Counted from the first letter of the stretch, positions 1 to 8,905 are shown. The stretch is DNA of 41,357 nt from Deltaproteobacteria bacterium (GCA_013151175.1 JAADIV010000194.1:1-41357), one strand, 5' to 3'. Made by a program: numbers and translations. The notes: a model not told the origin generated them from the sequence alone.

Positions 1-61
1 GCTGATTGGCGGCCATGCGGCGGCCCACCCCCCCAGCGGTGATAATCGCGGCGTTGGTCAT
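1..61 (-). CDS. IspD/TarI-like cytidylyltransferase, N-terminal fragment (cut by window edge)
   Basis: Reverse complement from 61 reads ATG ACC AAC GCC GCG ATT ATC ACC GCT GGG GGG GTG GGC CGC CGC ATG = MTNAAIITAGGVGRRMAANQ, matching the nucleotide-binding start of IspD/TarI proteins. Too short to appear in the ORF track. Confidence 0.6.
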   Translation of the reverse strand, partial: MTNAAIITAGGVGRRMAANQ

Positions 62-138
62 GGGGTTGCTTGTCGTGTTTCTGTGGCTAAGCCCAATGCG
101 GGGAAAGTACACGGGCCGAAATTAACTTCTAAGATAAT

Positions 139-290
139 GTAACCATTCAGCGTGGGCAATAAATTACCCTAAACTCAGAAACGTAAGCGTTCAGATGTGC
201 TCCAGGTTCGTCCGTTTTGGCTACCGATGCGTACACCCCGTACGTGAGGTGGACAAAACGGACGAACCTGGGGTGCAGCTTAATGGTTAC
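139..290. mobile_element. MITE-like element, copy 1 (152 bp), IS66-type ends
   Basis: Starts gtaaccattcagcgtg, ends cttaatggttac. Flanked by identical 8-bp direct repeats aagataat (131-138 and 291-298). Contains a 37-bp-arm imperfect palindrome (183-218 / 254-290). Confidence 0.8.
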
Positions 291-308
291 AAGATAATAA
301 TAAAAAAA

Positions 309-661
309 GGAGTGGGCTATAAGCCGGATTCTGTATTCGCCTGCGGCGAACCATGATCATTTATCTGGGACAACAGTCACCTGCCGCCTCTAGCAATCTA
401 CCCGAAAACATCGGGCGGGCCGCCCTCAATCGTTTCCCTATTTGATCTTGCTCCAGGTGGGGTTTACCATGCCTTGTCTGTCACCAGACAAGCGGTGAGC
501 TCTTACCTCGCCATTTCACCCTTACCACGAACGAGCCGTGGCGGTATATTTTCTGTGGCACTTTCCTTAGGGTCACCCCCAGTTCGTGTTACGAACCACC
601 CTGCCCTGCGGAGTCCGGACTTTCCTCTGGCCTTGCGGTCAGCGATCATGCGCCCACTCCT
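309..661 (-). ncRNA. rnpB: RNase P RNA, bacterial class A
   Basis: Minus strand begins AAGGAGTGGGC..., contains CAGAGGAAAGTCCGGACTCCGCAGGGCAGGGTGG, and ends ACAGAATCCGGCTTATAGCCCACTCC followed by a T-rich tract. These are hallmark rnpB conserved regions and P1 pairing. Confidence 0.95.
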
Positions 662-667
662 TAAAAC

Positions 668-1390
668 TTATTCTTCCCCAGAGACCTCTGCCTTGTGATA
701 CATCATGCGGTTGCAGGTGGGGCAGGAAAGGATGGAGTCTTCCCTGAGCAACTCGTTGAACATCTGGGGCGGAATGTTCATATTACAGCCCTGGCAGACT
801 CCATTTGTAACGCCGGCAACTGCCAGGCCATTGCGCCGTTCTTTCAGGGTCTCATAGCGTTTCAGGAATCTTTCATTTACCTTTTTTGCCTGACTGTTAC
901 GGGCCTTGATTATTTTTTTCTTCTTGTTCTCCAACTTGGTGGCGGCAGCCTTTATTGTCTTGCTTTCGGCGGCTAATTTTTTCTCGTCATCATCACATTT
1001 TTGGGTAATCTCGACGATCCTGCTCTGCATAGATTCAAGTTGCTCAGTTAAAATCAACAGCTCGTCCTCGTTATGCTTCGTGGACGTTTTGGTGTCTTCA
1101 ATTTCTTTCAGGATACTCTGATATTCCCGATTGGTCTGAATGTTCATGAGCTTGACCTGCCGATCCTTTATTCTCTCCAGTTCATCCGCGATGATTGTTT
1201 CTAGCTCCCGGCATCTTTTCTCGCCTACTTCTAACTGCTCCTGGTAACCATTAACGGAATCTCTGTCTGCCGCAATATCTCGCTGCTTCTCATCAATCCC
1301 GGCAAGTTCATTGACCATTTTTGCATCAATTTTATAAACTTCAAGATCAATTGTCTGTAATTCTATAAGATTTTGAATGTCCTCTTTCAA
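668..1390 (-). CDS. Coiled-coil protein with C-terminal C4 zinc ribbon (CdsZ/DUF164-like)
   Basis: 240 aa; long coiled coil, then VCQGCNMNIPPQ...ILSCPTCNRMMY zinc ribbon. Confidence 0.85.
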   Translation of the reverse strand: MKEDIQNLIELQTIDLEVYKIDAKMVNELAGIDEKQRDIAADRDSVNGYQEQLEVGEKRCRELETIIADELERIKDRQVKLMNIQTNREYQSILKEIEDTKTSTKHNEDELLILTEQLESMQSRIVEITQKCDDDEKKLAAESKTIKAAATKLENKKKKIIKARNSQAKKVNERFLKRYETLKERRNGLAVAGVTNGVCQGCNMNIPPQMFNELLREDSILSCPTCNRMMYHKAEVSGEE

Positions 1391-1428
1391 TGTAGCTACC
1401 TCAGATTATGTTATAATTATTATAAAAC

Positions 1429-2259
1429 TTACCTGCTTAGCGGGTAAAATAGTGTAAACGGATTCTGCTGCCGTGTAGACGCTGCAAGAGGGATATCTAT
1501 CTCTCGTCCGGCCAGTTTTTGGCCCAAAATTTTTGTCAATTCGGCAATCACCACATTTTCGGTACCGAAATGGCCGGCGTCAACAACGCAAAATCCGGCC
1601 TCTTCAGCCCAACGGGCGGTATTATGTTTCACCTCACCGGTAATATAAACCTGGACACCAGCCTTTTGGGCCACAGGCGCGAATTCGGAGCCGCTGCCAC
1701 CGCAAACGGCAACACGCTCAATGCTTGCCGGAATAGGACCACTTATATTGACGGCCGGCAGGTCAAGCTTTTGGCAAATGTTGGTAAAAAAGCTCTCCGC
1801 CCCCAGGGCTTTGGGAAGTCTGCCGATCAGGCCAAGGCCAATGGCGGGCGGCGGCAATGTTGCCGGCACAAGAGCCGTGACACCAACAAGACCGAGTTTC
1901 GCCGCCAGAGCCGTATTTACACCGCCGGCGACTATATCAAGGTTGGTATGACAAGCGACAACGGCAATATTGTCTTTGATGGCTTGGACGATAAAGGCTG
2001 CATCCGGCTCGCCGGCTTGAATATTTTTTAGGGGGTGAAAAATGGCAGGGTGGTGAGTGATAATAAGGTTGGCGCCAATATCCCTCGCCTCGGCAAGTAA
2101 GGCTGTGGCAGGGTCAAGCCCGGTAAGGATGCCGCTGATCTCCTGGTCGGGATCACCGAGCATCAGTCCGACATTATCCCAATCCTCCGCCCATGCAAAC
2201 GGCGCAATGTCGTTAAGGATGTTAATGATTGTCTGCAGCGTAATTGGGGGAAGTATCAT
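1429..2259 (-). CDS. Nif3-like dinuclear metal center hexameric protein
   Basis: 276 aa; AEDWDNVGLMLGDP, ITHHPAIFHPLKNI, ACHTNLDIVAGGVN, VVDAGHFGTENV motifs. Confidence 0.92.
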   Translation of the reverse strand: MILPPITLQTIINILNDIAPFAWAEDWDNVGLMLGDPDQEISGILTGLDPATALLAEARDIGANLIITHHPAIFHPLKNIQAGEPDAAFIVQAIKDNIAVVACHTNLDIVAGGVNTALAAKLGLVGVTALVPATLPPPAIGLGLIGRLPKALGAESFFTNICQKLDLPAVNISGPIPASIERVAVCGGSGSEFAPVAQKAGVQVYITGEVKHNTARWAEEAGFCVVDAGHFGTENVVIAELTKILGQKLAGREIDIPLAASTRQQNPFTLFYPLSR

Positions 2260-2279
2260 TTCCTGGCTGAAAAATTTAT

Positions 2280-2310
2280 AAAAAAAGGCGTAACCTGGTC
2301 TGGTTACACC
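2280..2310 (-). terminator. Rho-independent terminator downstream of the tRNA
   Basis: Minus strand: GGTGTAACC-AGACCA-GGTTACGCC followed by TTTTTTA. Confidence 0.75.
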
Positions 2311-2419
2311 TCTTTACTGATAGACCCACTGATAATGGCCTGAAATATATTCTTTTGCTTAGGGCAATATCTCTTGAATTCACCGTTGCCGCTCTCGTCT
2401 TAATGTCTTGCTGTTAAAG

Positions 2420-2496
2420 TGGTGGGCCCACCTGGACTCGAACCAGGGACCTACCGGTTATGAGCCGGTGGCTCTAGCCAACTGAGCTATAGGCCC
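2420..2496 (-). tRNA. tRNA with CAU anticodon (Met elongator or Ile2)
   Basis: Minus strand GGGCCTATAGCTCAGTTGGCTAGAGCCACCGGCTCATAACCGGTAGGTCCCTGGTTCGAGTCCAGGTGGGCCCACCA. Full cloverleaf, 7-bp acceptor stem, encoded CCA, anticodon loop CTCATAA. Confidence 0.95.
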
Positions 2497-2581
2497 GATC
2501 GCATATGAACAGATAAACGAGTCCAAAGGGAGACTCTAAGGTCATGCAGCCATCATAAGAAATCCCGTCACTATGATTTAA

Positions 2582-3619
2582 TCAGTATGTATTGTCAAGA
2601 AGTTTTTTAGCGCCTCCCATCTCCTGTTTCAGCAGACAGCATGAAATCCGGTGATTTGGGCTGCCGTCCTTTTTGTACCGCAGATTGTCAGGCTGCAGAA
2701 GTTTATTCATCACGCAGCCTTCCGCGATATGCAGGGTGAAGAATTTTTTTTCAGTCAGACCAGAATTTTCCCGCAGGGTGTTACCCTCAATATTATAGGC
2801 ATGAATGGGGAAATCCTCGCAAAGAGGGCAGGCATATACCCGACCGTTGGGAAAGATGAAGAAATTTTCCGCATATTCTCCGGCGCAGACGAAGGGTTCA
2901 CCCGGCTCAAGAAAGACCTTGGGATAGATGACGTGCAGACCGAGTTCAGCCGCCTGTTTCGCGATAGGGGGAACTGTCTTGAGCCAGGCCTCCGGAGTGA
3001 TTTGCATTTCATTGGCCTGAGATATAGCGGAATTACCACGCAGCCCAATGATCTGGATAAAAAAGTGTTTGACGCCAAGCCCTTTCACCAACTCCGGCAT
3101 CTTATGAAGATGAGAAATATTTTTGGCGCTTACCGTGTAAATCAGGCTAGTTTCAAAATTCTTGTCCACGGCCCTGTGGATATTTTTTGTGCATACATCA
3201 AAGACACCGCGGCCCCGTAGCGGATCATTTACCTCCGGAGCCGGGCCGTCCAGGCTGAAGCTCAATACCGCGTCCTGCGGAGTGAGCCGATTCAACAGAT
3301 CGTGGTGCAAAAAGCCGTTGGTATCGATAGTTATGCTCTGGTAGCCTAGTTCCCTGGCAGTTTGGACGGCAAAGGGCAGGTCGGGGTGCAGGGTCGGTTC
3401 ACCGCCCAGAAAGATGAGATTGCTCAACTTGGCCGGGTCATAAAATAATTTGAGCCAGTTGGCAATGGTCTCTCTAGTCAACGTGTTTGTGCCATGCTGC
3501 GCCCTATTTATGTAACAATGGCGGCATGAGAGATTACAGGACGTGAGGATATGAAAAAAGATATTCCGTTCCTCGGCCTGGAAAGCCAGAGTTTTGGGCT
3601 TTAGCCCTCTGCCCCTCAT
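2582..3619 (-). CDS. Radical SAM protein with SPASM-like C-terminal Cys motif
   Basis: CNLSCRHC [4Fe-4S] motif, GGEPTLHPDL, C-terminal CAGEYAENFFIFPNGRVYACPLC. ATG at 3619 overlaps the hemerythrin stop (ATGA); the longer ORF start at 3682 is less likely. Confidence 0.88.
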   Translation of the reverse strand: MRGRGLKPKTLAFQAEERNIFFHILTSCNLSCRHCYINRAQHGTNTLTRETIANWLKLFYDPAKLSNLIFLGGEPTLHPDLPFAVQTARELGYQSITIDTNGFLHHDLLNRLTPQDAVLSFSLDGPAPEVNDPLRGRGVFDVCTKNIHRAVDKNFETSLIYTVSAKNISHLHKMPELVKGLGVKHFFIQIIGLRGNSAISQANEMQITPEAWLKTVPPIAKQAAELGLHVIYPKVFLEPGEPFVCAGEYAENFFIFPNGRVYACPLCEDFPIHAYNIEGNTLRENSGLTEKKFFTLHIAEGCVMNKLLQPDNLRYKKDGSPNHRISCCLLKQEMGGAKKLLDNTY

Positions 3620-4026
3620 CCACGCTGCTGGGCAAACAGCTTGTATTTCATGTCCTCGATCATGATGTGCTGCACAAGCCAATTCCGCACCATCTTTATG
3701 ATTTTTGTATTTAAAACAGTATGACCGTCTTCAGCATCACGGTAACATTGGTAAATCTGGGTGTCAAAATCTTTGTGAAGCCGCCGGTGAGCCACCAAAT
3801 CCGGGTATCCTATGTTGGCCATGTATTTTTCTTCAAAAGCAAAATGCACTTTGGCGTAGTCTAGCATATCCTGTAATGATTGCGTGGTCATGGCTCGGTA
3901 GTCGGTCAAATCGTCATTCAGCATCGCGTCATGCAAATCATTGAATATGCCGATCCATTTTTTATGCTGCCGATCAATTTCATCATTACCGACACCGAAA
4001 GAGTCGTTCCAGTCTATTTTTGGCAT
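3616..4026 (-). CDS. Bacteriohemerythrin
   Basis: 136 aa with DRQHKKW, HFAFEEKYM, HRRLHKDF, HIMIEDMKY di-iron ligands. Confidence 0.93.
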   Translation of the reverse strand: MPKIDWNDSFGVGNDEIDRQHKKWIGIFNDLHDAMLNDDLTDYRAMTTQSLQDMLDYAKVHFAFEEKYMANIGYPDLVAHRRLHKDFDTQIYQCYRDAEDGHTVLNTKIIKMVRNWLVQHIMIEDMKYKLFAQQRG

Positions 4027-4056
4027 TTTCTATCTCCGACTGCGGGTTTTGGTTAA

Positions 4057-4566
4057 TTATCCAGATAACGTGTATTCGGCCAGTATGGTGTCACGCAGGT
4101 AATCGGGACGGGCCTCAAAAAAACGTTTAAAAAGGGCCAGGCTCTCAGCCCTCATAACAGCAGAAGTAATTGACACCTGTATGTTTTTATACAGGGGTTT
4201 AAGTTGATGCAGCGGCAGATTAGTACCACCGCCCATGACATCTTCATAGGCATAGACAAAATGGCGGATGCCATTGACCAACATGGCGCTGTAGCACATG
4301 AGACACGGCTCCATGCTCGAATAAACAATTACCTGCTCCGGCGCAATCTCCGGGCGTTCAGCCAACAGGTTACGGAGGGCAATGATTTCGGCATGATCGG
4401 TTTCATTTGCCGGCCGGCTTCTGCTCTGCTGACTGTGCCGCCGCCGGCCGCGGGCGACAATTTCGCCATCAAGGCAGATCACGCAGCCAACGGGGAAATC
4501 TCCCTGAGCCAGGGCAGACTCAGCTTCCGTCAGAGCCGCCCGCATCTGTTTTTCATCGTTTACCAT
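4057..4566 (-). CDS. Nucleoside deaminase (TadA/guanine deaminase family)
   Basis: HAEIIALRN and EPCLMCYSAM zinc-binding deaminase motifs; 169 aa. Confidence 0.88.
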   Translation of the reverse strand: MVNDEKQMRAALTEAESALAQGDFPVGCVICLDGEIVARGRRRHSQQSRSRPANETDHAEIIALRNLLAERPEIAPEQVIVYSSMEPCLMCYSAMLVNGIRHFVYAYEDVMGGGTNLPLHQLKPLYKNIQVSITSAVMRAESLALFKRFFEARPDYLRDTILAEYTLSG

Positions 4567-4644
4567 GATTTAATAAAGAATAGCTTGCGATTGCAGGCAA
4601 GACAACGTATTTTTACAAAAAAATTATTTTGACGTGCTAGGCGT

Positions 4645-5682
4645 ATGAATATTCGTGAAAAAGCAGAACAAAGAGAAAACGAGTTGCTTTCTCCCTTTGG
4701 CTGTCGCAGTGAGGACTCCAGGGGCCGGGTGCGACAGGAGAGGGACTGCCCTTTAAGAACAGCCTTTCAGCGTGACAGGGATCGGATTGTCTATTCCAAA
4801 GCCTTTCGCCGCCTGAAGCACAAGACCCAGGTGTTTCTGGCTCCCACGGGAGATCACTATCGTACCAGATTGACCCATACCCTGGAGGTGTCTGAAATTG
4901 GCAGAACGCTAGCGCATGGCCTTGATATCAATGAGGATCTGGTTGAGGCTATTGCCTTGGGTCACGATTTGGGGCATACCCCCTTTGGGCACGCCGGGGA
5001 GACGGTGTTGAACGAGTTGGTGCCAGGCGGTTTCTCCCATTATAAGCAAAGTCTCAGAGTGGTTGATGTTCTGGAAAATGATGGTATGGGACTTAACTTA
5101 AGCTACGAAGTAAGGGACGGTATTGCCAAACATTCCAAGGGATATGGCGAGGTTATTCCCGCCAATAACCATGATATGCCCGAAACAGCGGAAGGCTGTG
5201 TGGTGAGGTTTGCCGATATCATTGCCTATTTGAGTCATGATCTGGATGACGCCCTCAGAAGCGGGATCATCCGCCGGAGCGATATTCCCGTTCAGTGCCG
5301 CCGGGTTCTGGGAGATACGCATTCAAGGCGCAATATGGCGATGATTCAGGGGGTTCTTGATGGTACCGGGCCAGAAAATGGCCGTCTGATCTTTGGTGTT
5401 GACCCCGAAATTGGCAAGACCATGCAGCTCCTGCGGACGTTTTTATTTCACAATGTTTATCGTTCGGAACGGGTACATACCGAGTTTGTTAAGGCGACAA
5501 AGATGCTACGAGAATTATTCGCCTATTTCATTGAGAACAAAGAATTTTTTGAAGATGAGATCGGCGGTTTTGCCACCAGTATCTCCCATGTCAGGCGGGT
5601 GTGCGATTATATTGCCAGTATGACGGATCGTTTCGCCCAAAATATGTATTATCGTATCTTTATCCCCCAGGAACTTTCCTGA
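4645..5682 (+). CDS. dgt: Deoxyguanosinetriphosphate triphosphohydrolase-like protein
   Basis: HD-domain: YRTRLTHTLEVSEIGRTLA, LGHDLGHTPFGHAGE, IAYLSHDLDDALR. Confidence 0.92.
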   Translation: MNIREKAEQRENELLSPFGCRSEDSRGRVRQERDCPLRTAFQRDRDRIVYSKAFRRLKHKTQVFLAPTGDHYRTRLTHTLEVSEIGRTLAHGLDINEDLVEAIALGHDLGHTPFGHAGETVLNELVPGGFSHYKQSLRVVDVLENDGMGLNLSYEVRDGIAKHSKGYGEVIPANNHDMPETAEGCVVRFADIIAYLSHDLDDALRSGIIRRSDIPVQCRRVLGDTHSRRNMAMIQGVLDGTGPENGRLIFGVDPEIGKTMQLLRTFLFHNVYRSERVHTEFVKATKMLRELFAYFIENKEFFEDEIGGFATSISHVRRVCDYIASMTDRFAQNMYYRIFIPQELS

Positions 5683-5721
5683 GTCCTTGCCCCCCCAAAA
5701 AAAGTTTAGCGGAGAACACTA

Positions 5722-5997
5722 ATGTCAGATAAGGTTAATTTTATTGCCTATGAAGAGGCGGTGAAACTGGTTGCCAATGTGGTGGAAGAAGAGCATGTTT
5801 ACGAAACAAATCGAAGAATACTAACCGTTTATGGGCATGATGGCCAGGAGCTTTGTTGGTTTGATGCCGAGGAGGTTGTCTCCGAGGTTGGCGGCCAACC
5901 CACAAAACATGACTTCGAGCAGGAACGGGACGAGATTAAAGAGGCGGCAGTGAAGTATATTATGCACCGCATCCCGGATTGGTGTCTTACAGAGTAA
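5722..5997 (+). CDS. Hypothetical small acidic protein
   Basis: 91-aa ORF following dgt on the same strand, AGCGGAG ribosome-binding-like site upstream; no recognised domain. Confidence 0.6.
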   Translation: MSDKVNFIAYEEAVKLVANVVEEEHVYETNRRILTVYGHDGQELCWFDAEEVVSEVGGQPTKHDFEQERDEIKEAAVKYIMHRIPDWCLTE

Positions 5998-6826
5998 TGG
6001 CCAGGTTCTCTACGCCTGGCGGCATGGCAGATGTCTGATCGTGGCCCAGGCAATAGCCGCCGTCCAGACGGATGGCGGCGCCGGTCATAAAAGTGGCGTC
6101 TTTGACCAAGAAGAGAACGGCCCTGGTTACCTCCTGCCGCCTGCCGGTTCTTTGCAGCAGGGTATGGCTGATAATTTCCTGGCGGGCTTCTTCGGTAAGC
6201 AAGTCCCAACCCCTGGTACCCTGAGCGTGTCTGCTTTCTATAAAACCAAGCATCAACTCGTTAACCCGTACCGGGGCTGCCTGCCTGGCCCAGGTTTCCG
6301 TAAATGACGATACGGCCCGATTAGCGGCGGCATAGGCCTCGTTAAATATCATCCCGGCAGGCCCGGCCCGCCCGGGTTCACCGGCGATAGATGAGATGTT
6401 GACCACCGCAGCCTGTTTGGACTTTTTTAGGAGAGGCATAGCCTCTTGGAATACCCACCATTTGGCCTTGAGGGTGGTATCCATCTCCAGATCCCATTGT
6501 TCCGGGGTATAAGACCCGTGGACAATGGGCATACCGCCTCTTTCAATATTATTTATCAGGATGTCCAGGCGGCCGTAGTCATTATCTATCTGCCGGCACA
6601 GCTCTTTAATTTGGTTGGGGTCGCGGAGGTCAGTCTTGACGACCAGATGATGGCCAGGCAGAGCTTGAAATTGTTGGATGGTTTCCCGGCAGGCCTGCGG
6701 CCAGTCGTAATAGGGCAGAATGACATTGGCGCCATCCCCGGCAAAGGTAAGGGCAATGTCCCTGCCGATTCCTCTGGTGGCGCCAAGAACCAGGGCATTC
6801 AGGCCAGCTAAAGACTTAACACACAT
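5987..6826 (-). CDS. SDR family oxidoreductase
   Basis: GATRGIGRDIALTF Rossmann motif, NNIERG, FLVKDATFMTGAAIRLDGGY. Start at 6826 (MCVKSLAGLNALVLG) preferred; the track's extra N-terminus (from 6865) runs into the MITE. Confidence 0.88.
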   Translation of the reverse strand: MCVKSLAGLNALVLGATRGIGRDIALTFAGDGANVILPYYDWPQACRETIQQFQALPGHHLVVKTDLRDPNQIKELCRQIDNDYGRLDILINNIERGGMPIVHGSYTPEQWDLEMDTTLKAKWWVFQEAMPLLKKSKQAAVVNISSIAGEPGRAGPAGMIFNEAYAAANRAVSSFTETWARQAAPVRVNELMLGFIESRHAQGTRGWDLLTEEARQEIISHTLLQRTGRRQEVTRAVLFLVKDATFMTGAAIRLDGGYCLGHDQTSAMPPGVENLAITL

Positions 6827-6847
6827 ACAAGCTTCTCTTAGATCGCT

Positions 6848-7000
6848 GTAACTATTCAGCAGCACCCCATCTTAGCCCATTTAGGCCTTCTCGAATACCA
6901 AAGTATGCTTCGAAGTCCTAAAATGAACTAACCTGGGGTGCTGCTGAACAGTTACGCTCTGGGGTTATCGTTACTTTTAGGCATCACGCTGAATAGTTAC
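6848..7000. mobile_element. MITE-like element, copy 2 (153 bp), IS66-type ends, inverted relative to copy 1
   Basis: Perfect 13-bp terminal inverted repeats gtaactattcagc / gctgaatagttac, flanked by identical 8-bp direct repeats agatcgct (6840-6847 and 7001-7008). Palindrome 6848-6954. Confidence 0.87.
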
Positions 7001-7007
7001 AGATCGC

Positions 7008-8714
7008 TTATCCTTCATTATTTTTCAGGATGAGTTTTAGTCCGGGATGAATGAGGTTATTTTTTAGATTATTCCAACGCTTTATGTTATCGGTATTGGT
7101 GTTGAATTTTTGAGCGATCGTCCATAGACTGTCACCACCCTGCACATTATAATAGCGAATGCTGTTATTCCCGGCACCAGTTAGATGAATTACCAGTTTC
7201 TGGCCGGCCCTGATTTTGTTGATGCTGTGCAGGCCGTTCCAGGACGCAATCATATGAGATTGCGTGTGGTAATGCTCGGCAATTGTCGAGACTGTTTCCC
7301 CCGCTCGAACTCTGTGGATAATGATATTGGGATCCCTGCCGGCATGCACCAGACGTTGACGCTGGGCATATTCTCTCCGGCTGAGCAGGGTGTATTTCGT
7401 CTCTCGATAGGGAATCCGCAGATGCCGCCCCGGAGTTAGTTTGGCCTTGTGCAGGTTATTGGCTTTTAGCAGGGTTGTCAGGCTGATCCGATATTGGCGG
7501 CATATCTTGCCGACGGTGTCGTGGCGGCGGATAACATGGATTTTAAAATGTGTCGAGGTCGCGGCCACAACTCTGGGAAGATTGGCGGCCAATATCTTTT
7601 TTTTGCCAAGCGGCACTTTTACTTCGCTATCCATTGAGGGCGGGGTTATGGCCCGCCGCAGGTGCTGATTCAGGCGGCGGATTGTCTTAAAATCTGAGCC
7701 ACAAGCCAGGGCAATGGCATGGAGAGAGGTCCATGGCGGCACCTCAACGGTATCATAACTCAGCGGCCGATCATATTGCAGATTACGGAAACCGTATTTC
7801 TCCGGATTGGTGGCGATTATTATGGCGGCGGTGAGTTTGGGTACATAACGTTTGGTTTCGACAGTTAAATAGCTGTGCCGGGCGATCTCCCAAAAATCAT
7901 GGGTCTTGTACATCCTGACGGCCCTTGCTATCTTGCCCTCACCAGCATTGTAGGCCGCCACAGCCAAGGGCCATGACTTAAATTGACCGTACAGATCCGC
8001 AAGATAGCGGCAGGCAGCCTGGGTGGATTTGAGAGGGTCACGGCGGTCATCCTCATAATGATTGACCGTTAGTCCATAATTTAATGCCGTGGAACGGATG
8101 AACTGCCAGGGGCCCACAGCCCTGGCCCTTGAATAAGCGGTAAGGCTGTAGCCGCTCTCAATCATCGGCAGATATGCCAGATCTTCTGGAAGCCCCGAGG
8201 CCCGCAATTGGCTTTTGATCATGGGCAGGTAACGTCCTGACCTCACCAACCAACGCCTGAATGATGCAGAATTTTTATGTTGGAAAAAATTAATATAATA
8301 TCTTACTTGGCGGTTGATGGTTACCGGGAAATCATATAATTTTTTTGTCTTGGGCGGCGGTGACGCGGCATTTTCATCCCAAGGGCCAAGGGTATCCAGA
8401 TCCTTCACTTCCTGTGCGGCGGTCTGCTCCGGCTCAGGCGGAGTTTCGTCATCCACTTGTGCCTGAGATTGAACCTCCGGCACGGCGATTGTCCTAGTTA
8501 TCTTGGTTACAGGACGAGAGAGGGAGCCGCTAGCTGTCTGCTGATACGCCGCGCAGGAGCATAAAAGCGGAATGGCGCAGACAGCAGTTATCAGTGTCCG
8601 GCAATAAAATTTAGGATGCGGCATAAAGAATGGTGTGGCAAAGTTAAATAAGATGACATATATAATGTTTTTGGGGACTTGATAAGCAAAGCTCATACCT
8701 TTTCTACATGACAA
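7008..8714 (-). CDS. Membrane-bound lytic murein transglycosylase D-like, SLT domain plus LysM repeats
   Basis: LPMIESGYSLTAYSRARAVGPWQFIRSTA, AVAAYNAGEGKIARA (SLT family 1); three C-terminal LysM-like repeats (HDTVGKICRQYRIS, GETVSTIAEHYHT, GDSLWTIAQKFNTN). Confidence 0.92.
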   Translation of the reverse strand: MSCRKGMSFAYQVPKNIIYVILFNFATPFFMPHPKFYCRTLITAVCAIPLLCSCAAYQQTASGSLSRPVTKITRTIAVPEVQSQAQVDDETPPEPEQTAAQEVKDLDTLGPWDENAASPPPKTKKLYDFPVTINRQVRYYINFFQHKNSASFRRWLVRSGRYLPMIKSQLRASGLPEDLAYLPMIESGYSLTAYSRARAVGPWQFIRSTALNYGLTVNHYEDDRRDPLKSTQAACRYLADLYGQFKSWPLAVAAYNAGEGKIARAVRMYKTHDFWEIARHSYLTVETKRYVPKLTAAIIIATNPEKYGFRNLQYDRPLSYDTVEVPPWTSLHAIALACGSDFKTIRRLNQHLRRAITPPSMDSEVKVPLGKKKILAANLPRVVAATSTHFKIHVIRRHDTVGKICRQYRISLTTLLKANNLHKAKLTPGRHLRIPYRETKYTLLSRREYAQRQRLVHAGRDPNIIIHRVRAGETVSTIAEHYHTQSHMIASWNGLHSINKIRAGQKLVIHLTGAGNNSIRYYNVQGGDSLWTIAQKFNTNTDNIKRWNNLKNNLIHPGLKLILKNNEG

Positions 8715-8905
8715 ATGAGACTATAGCAATTAAAAACATCCAAAATGTAGTTAAAAATGACTAGCGCTAGCGGGCGAAATAAGTGCTTTGCCAGTAAATA
8801 CAATAGCTACAATGTGGCCTTTTGAAATTTTTCAGAGCCTTAGCCGCCTGCTTCTTGTAACAAAAATTCACCACTAAGGCATTAATTTATCGTAATTCTT
8901 ACCAA

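Noticed and set aside
474-698. 74-aa ORF on + strand
   Set aside because: Lies almost entirely on the complementary strand of rnpB; no protein-like features.
2651-3220. 189-aa + strand ORF opposite the radical SAM gene
   Set aside because: Overlaps conserved radical SAM motifs on the minus strand; no coherent protein features.
3619-3682. Extended N-terminus of the radical SAM ORF
   Set aside because: Overlaps 60+ bp of hemerythrin coding sequence; ATGA-coupled ATG at 3619 is more plausible.
8761-8770. Palindrome ctagcgctag upstream of the divergent PBP and lytic transglycosylase genes
   Set aside because: Short; could be an operator, but no second copy or known regulator to support it.
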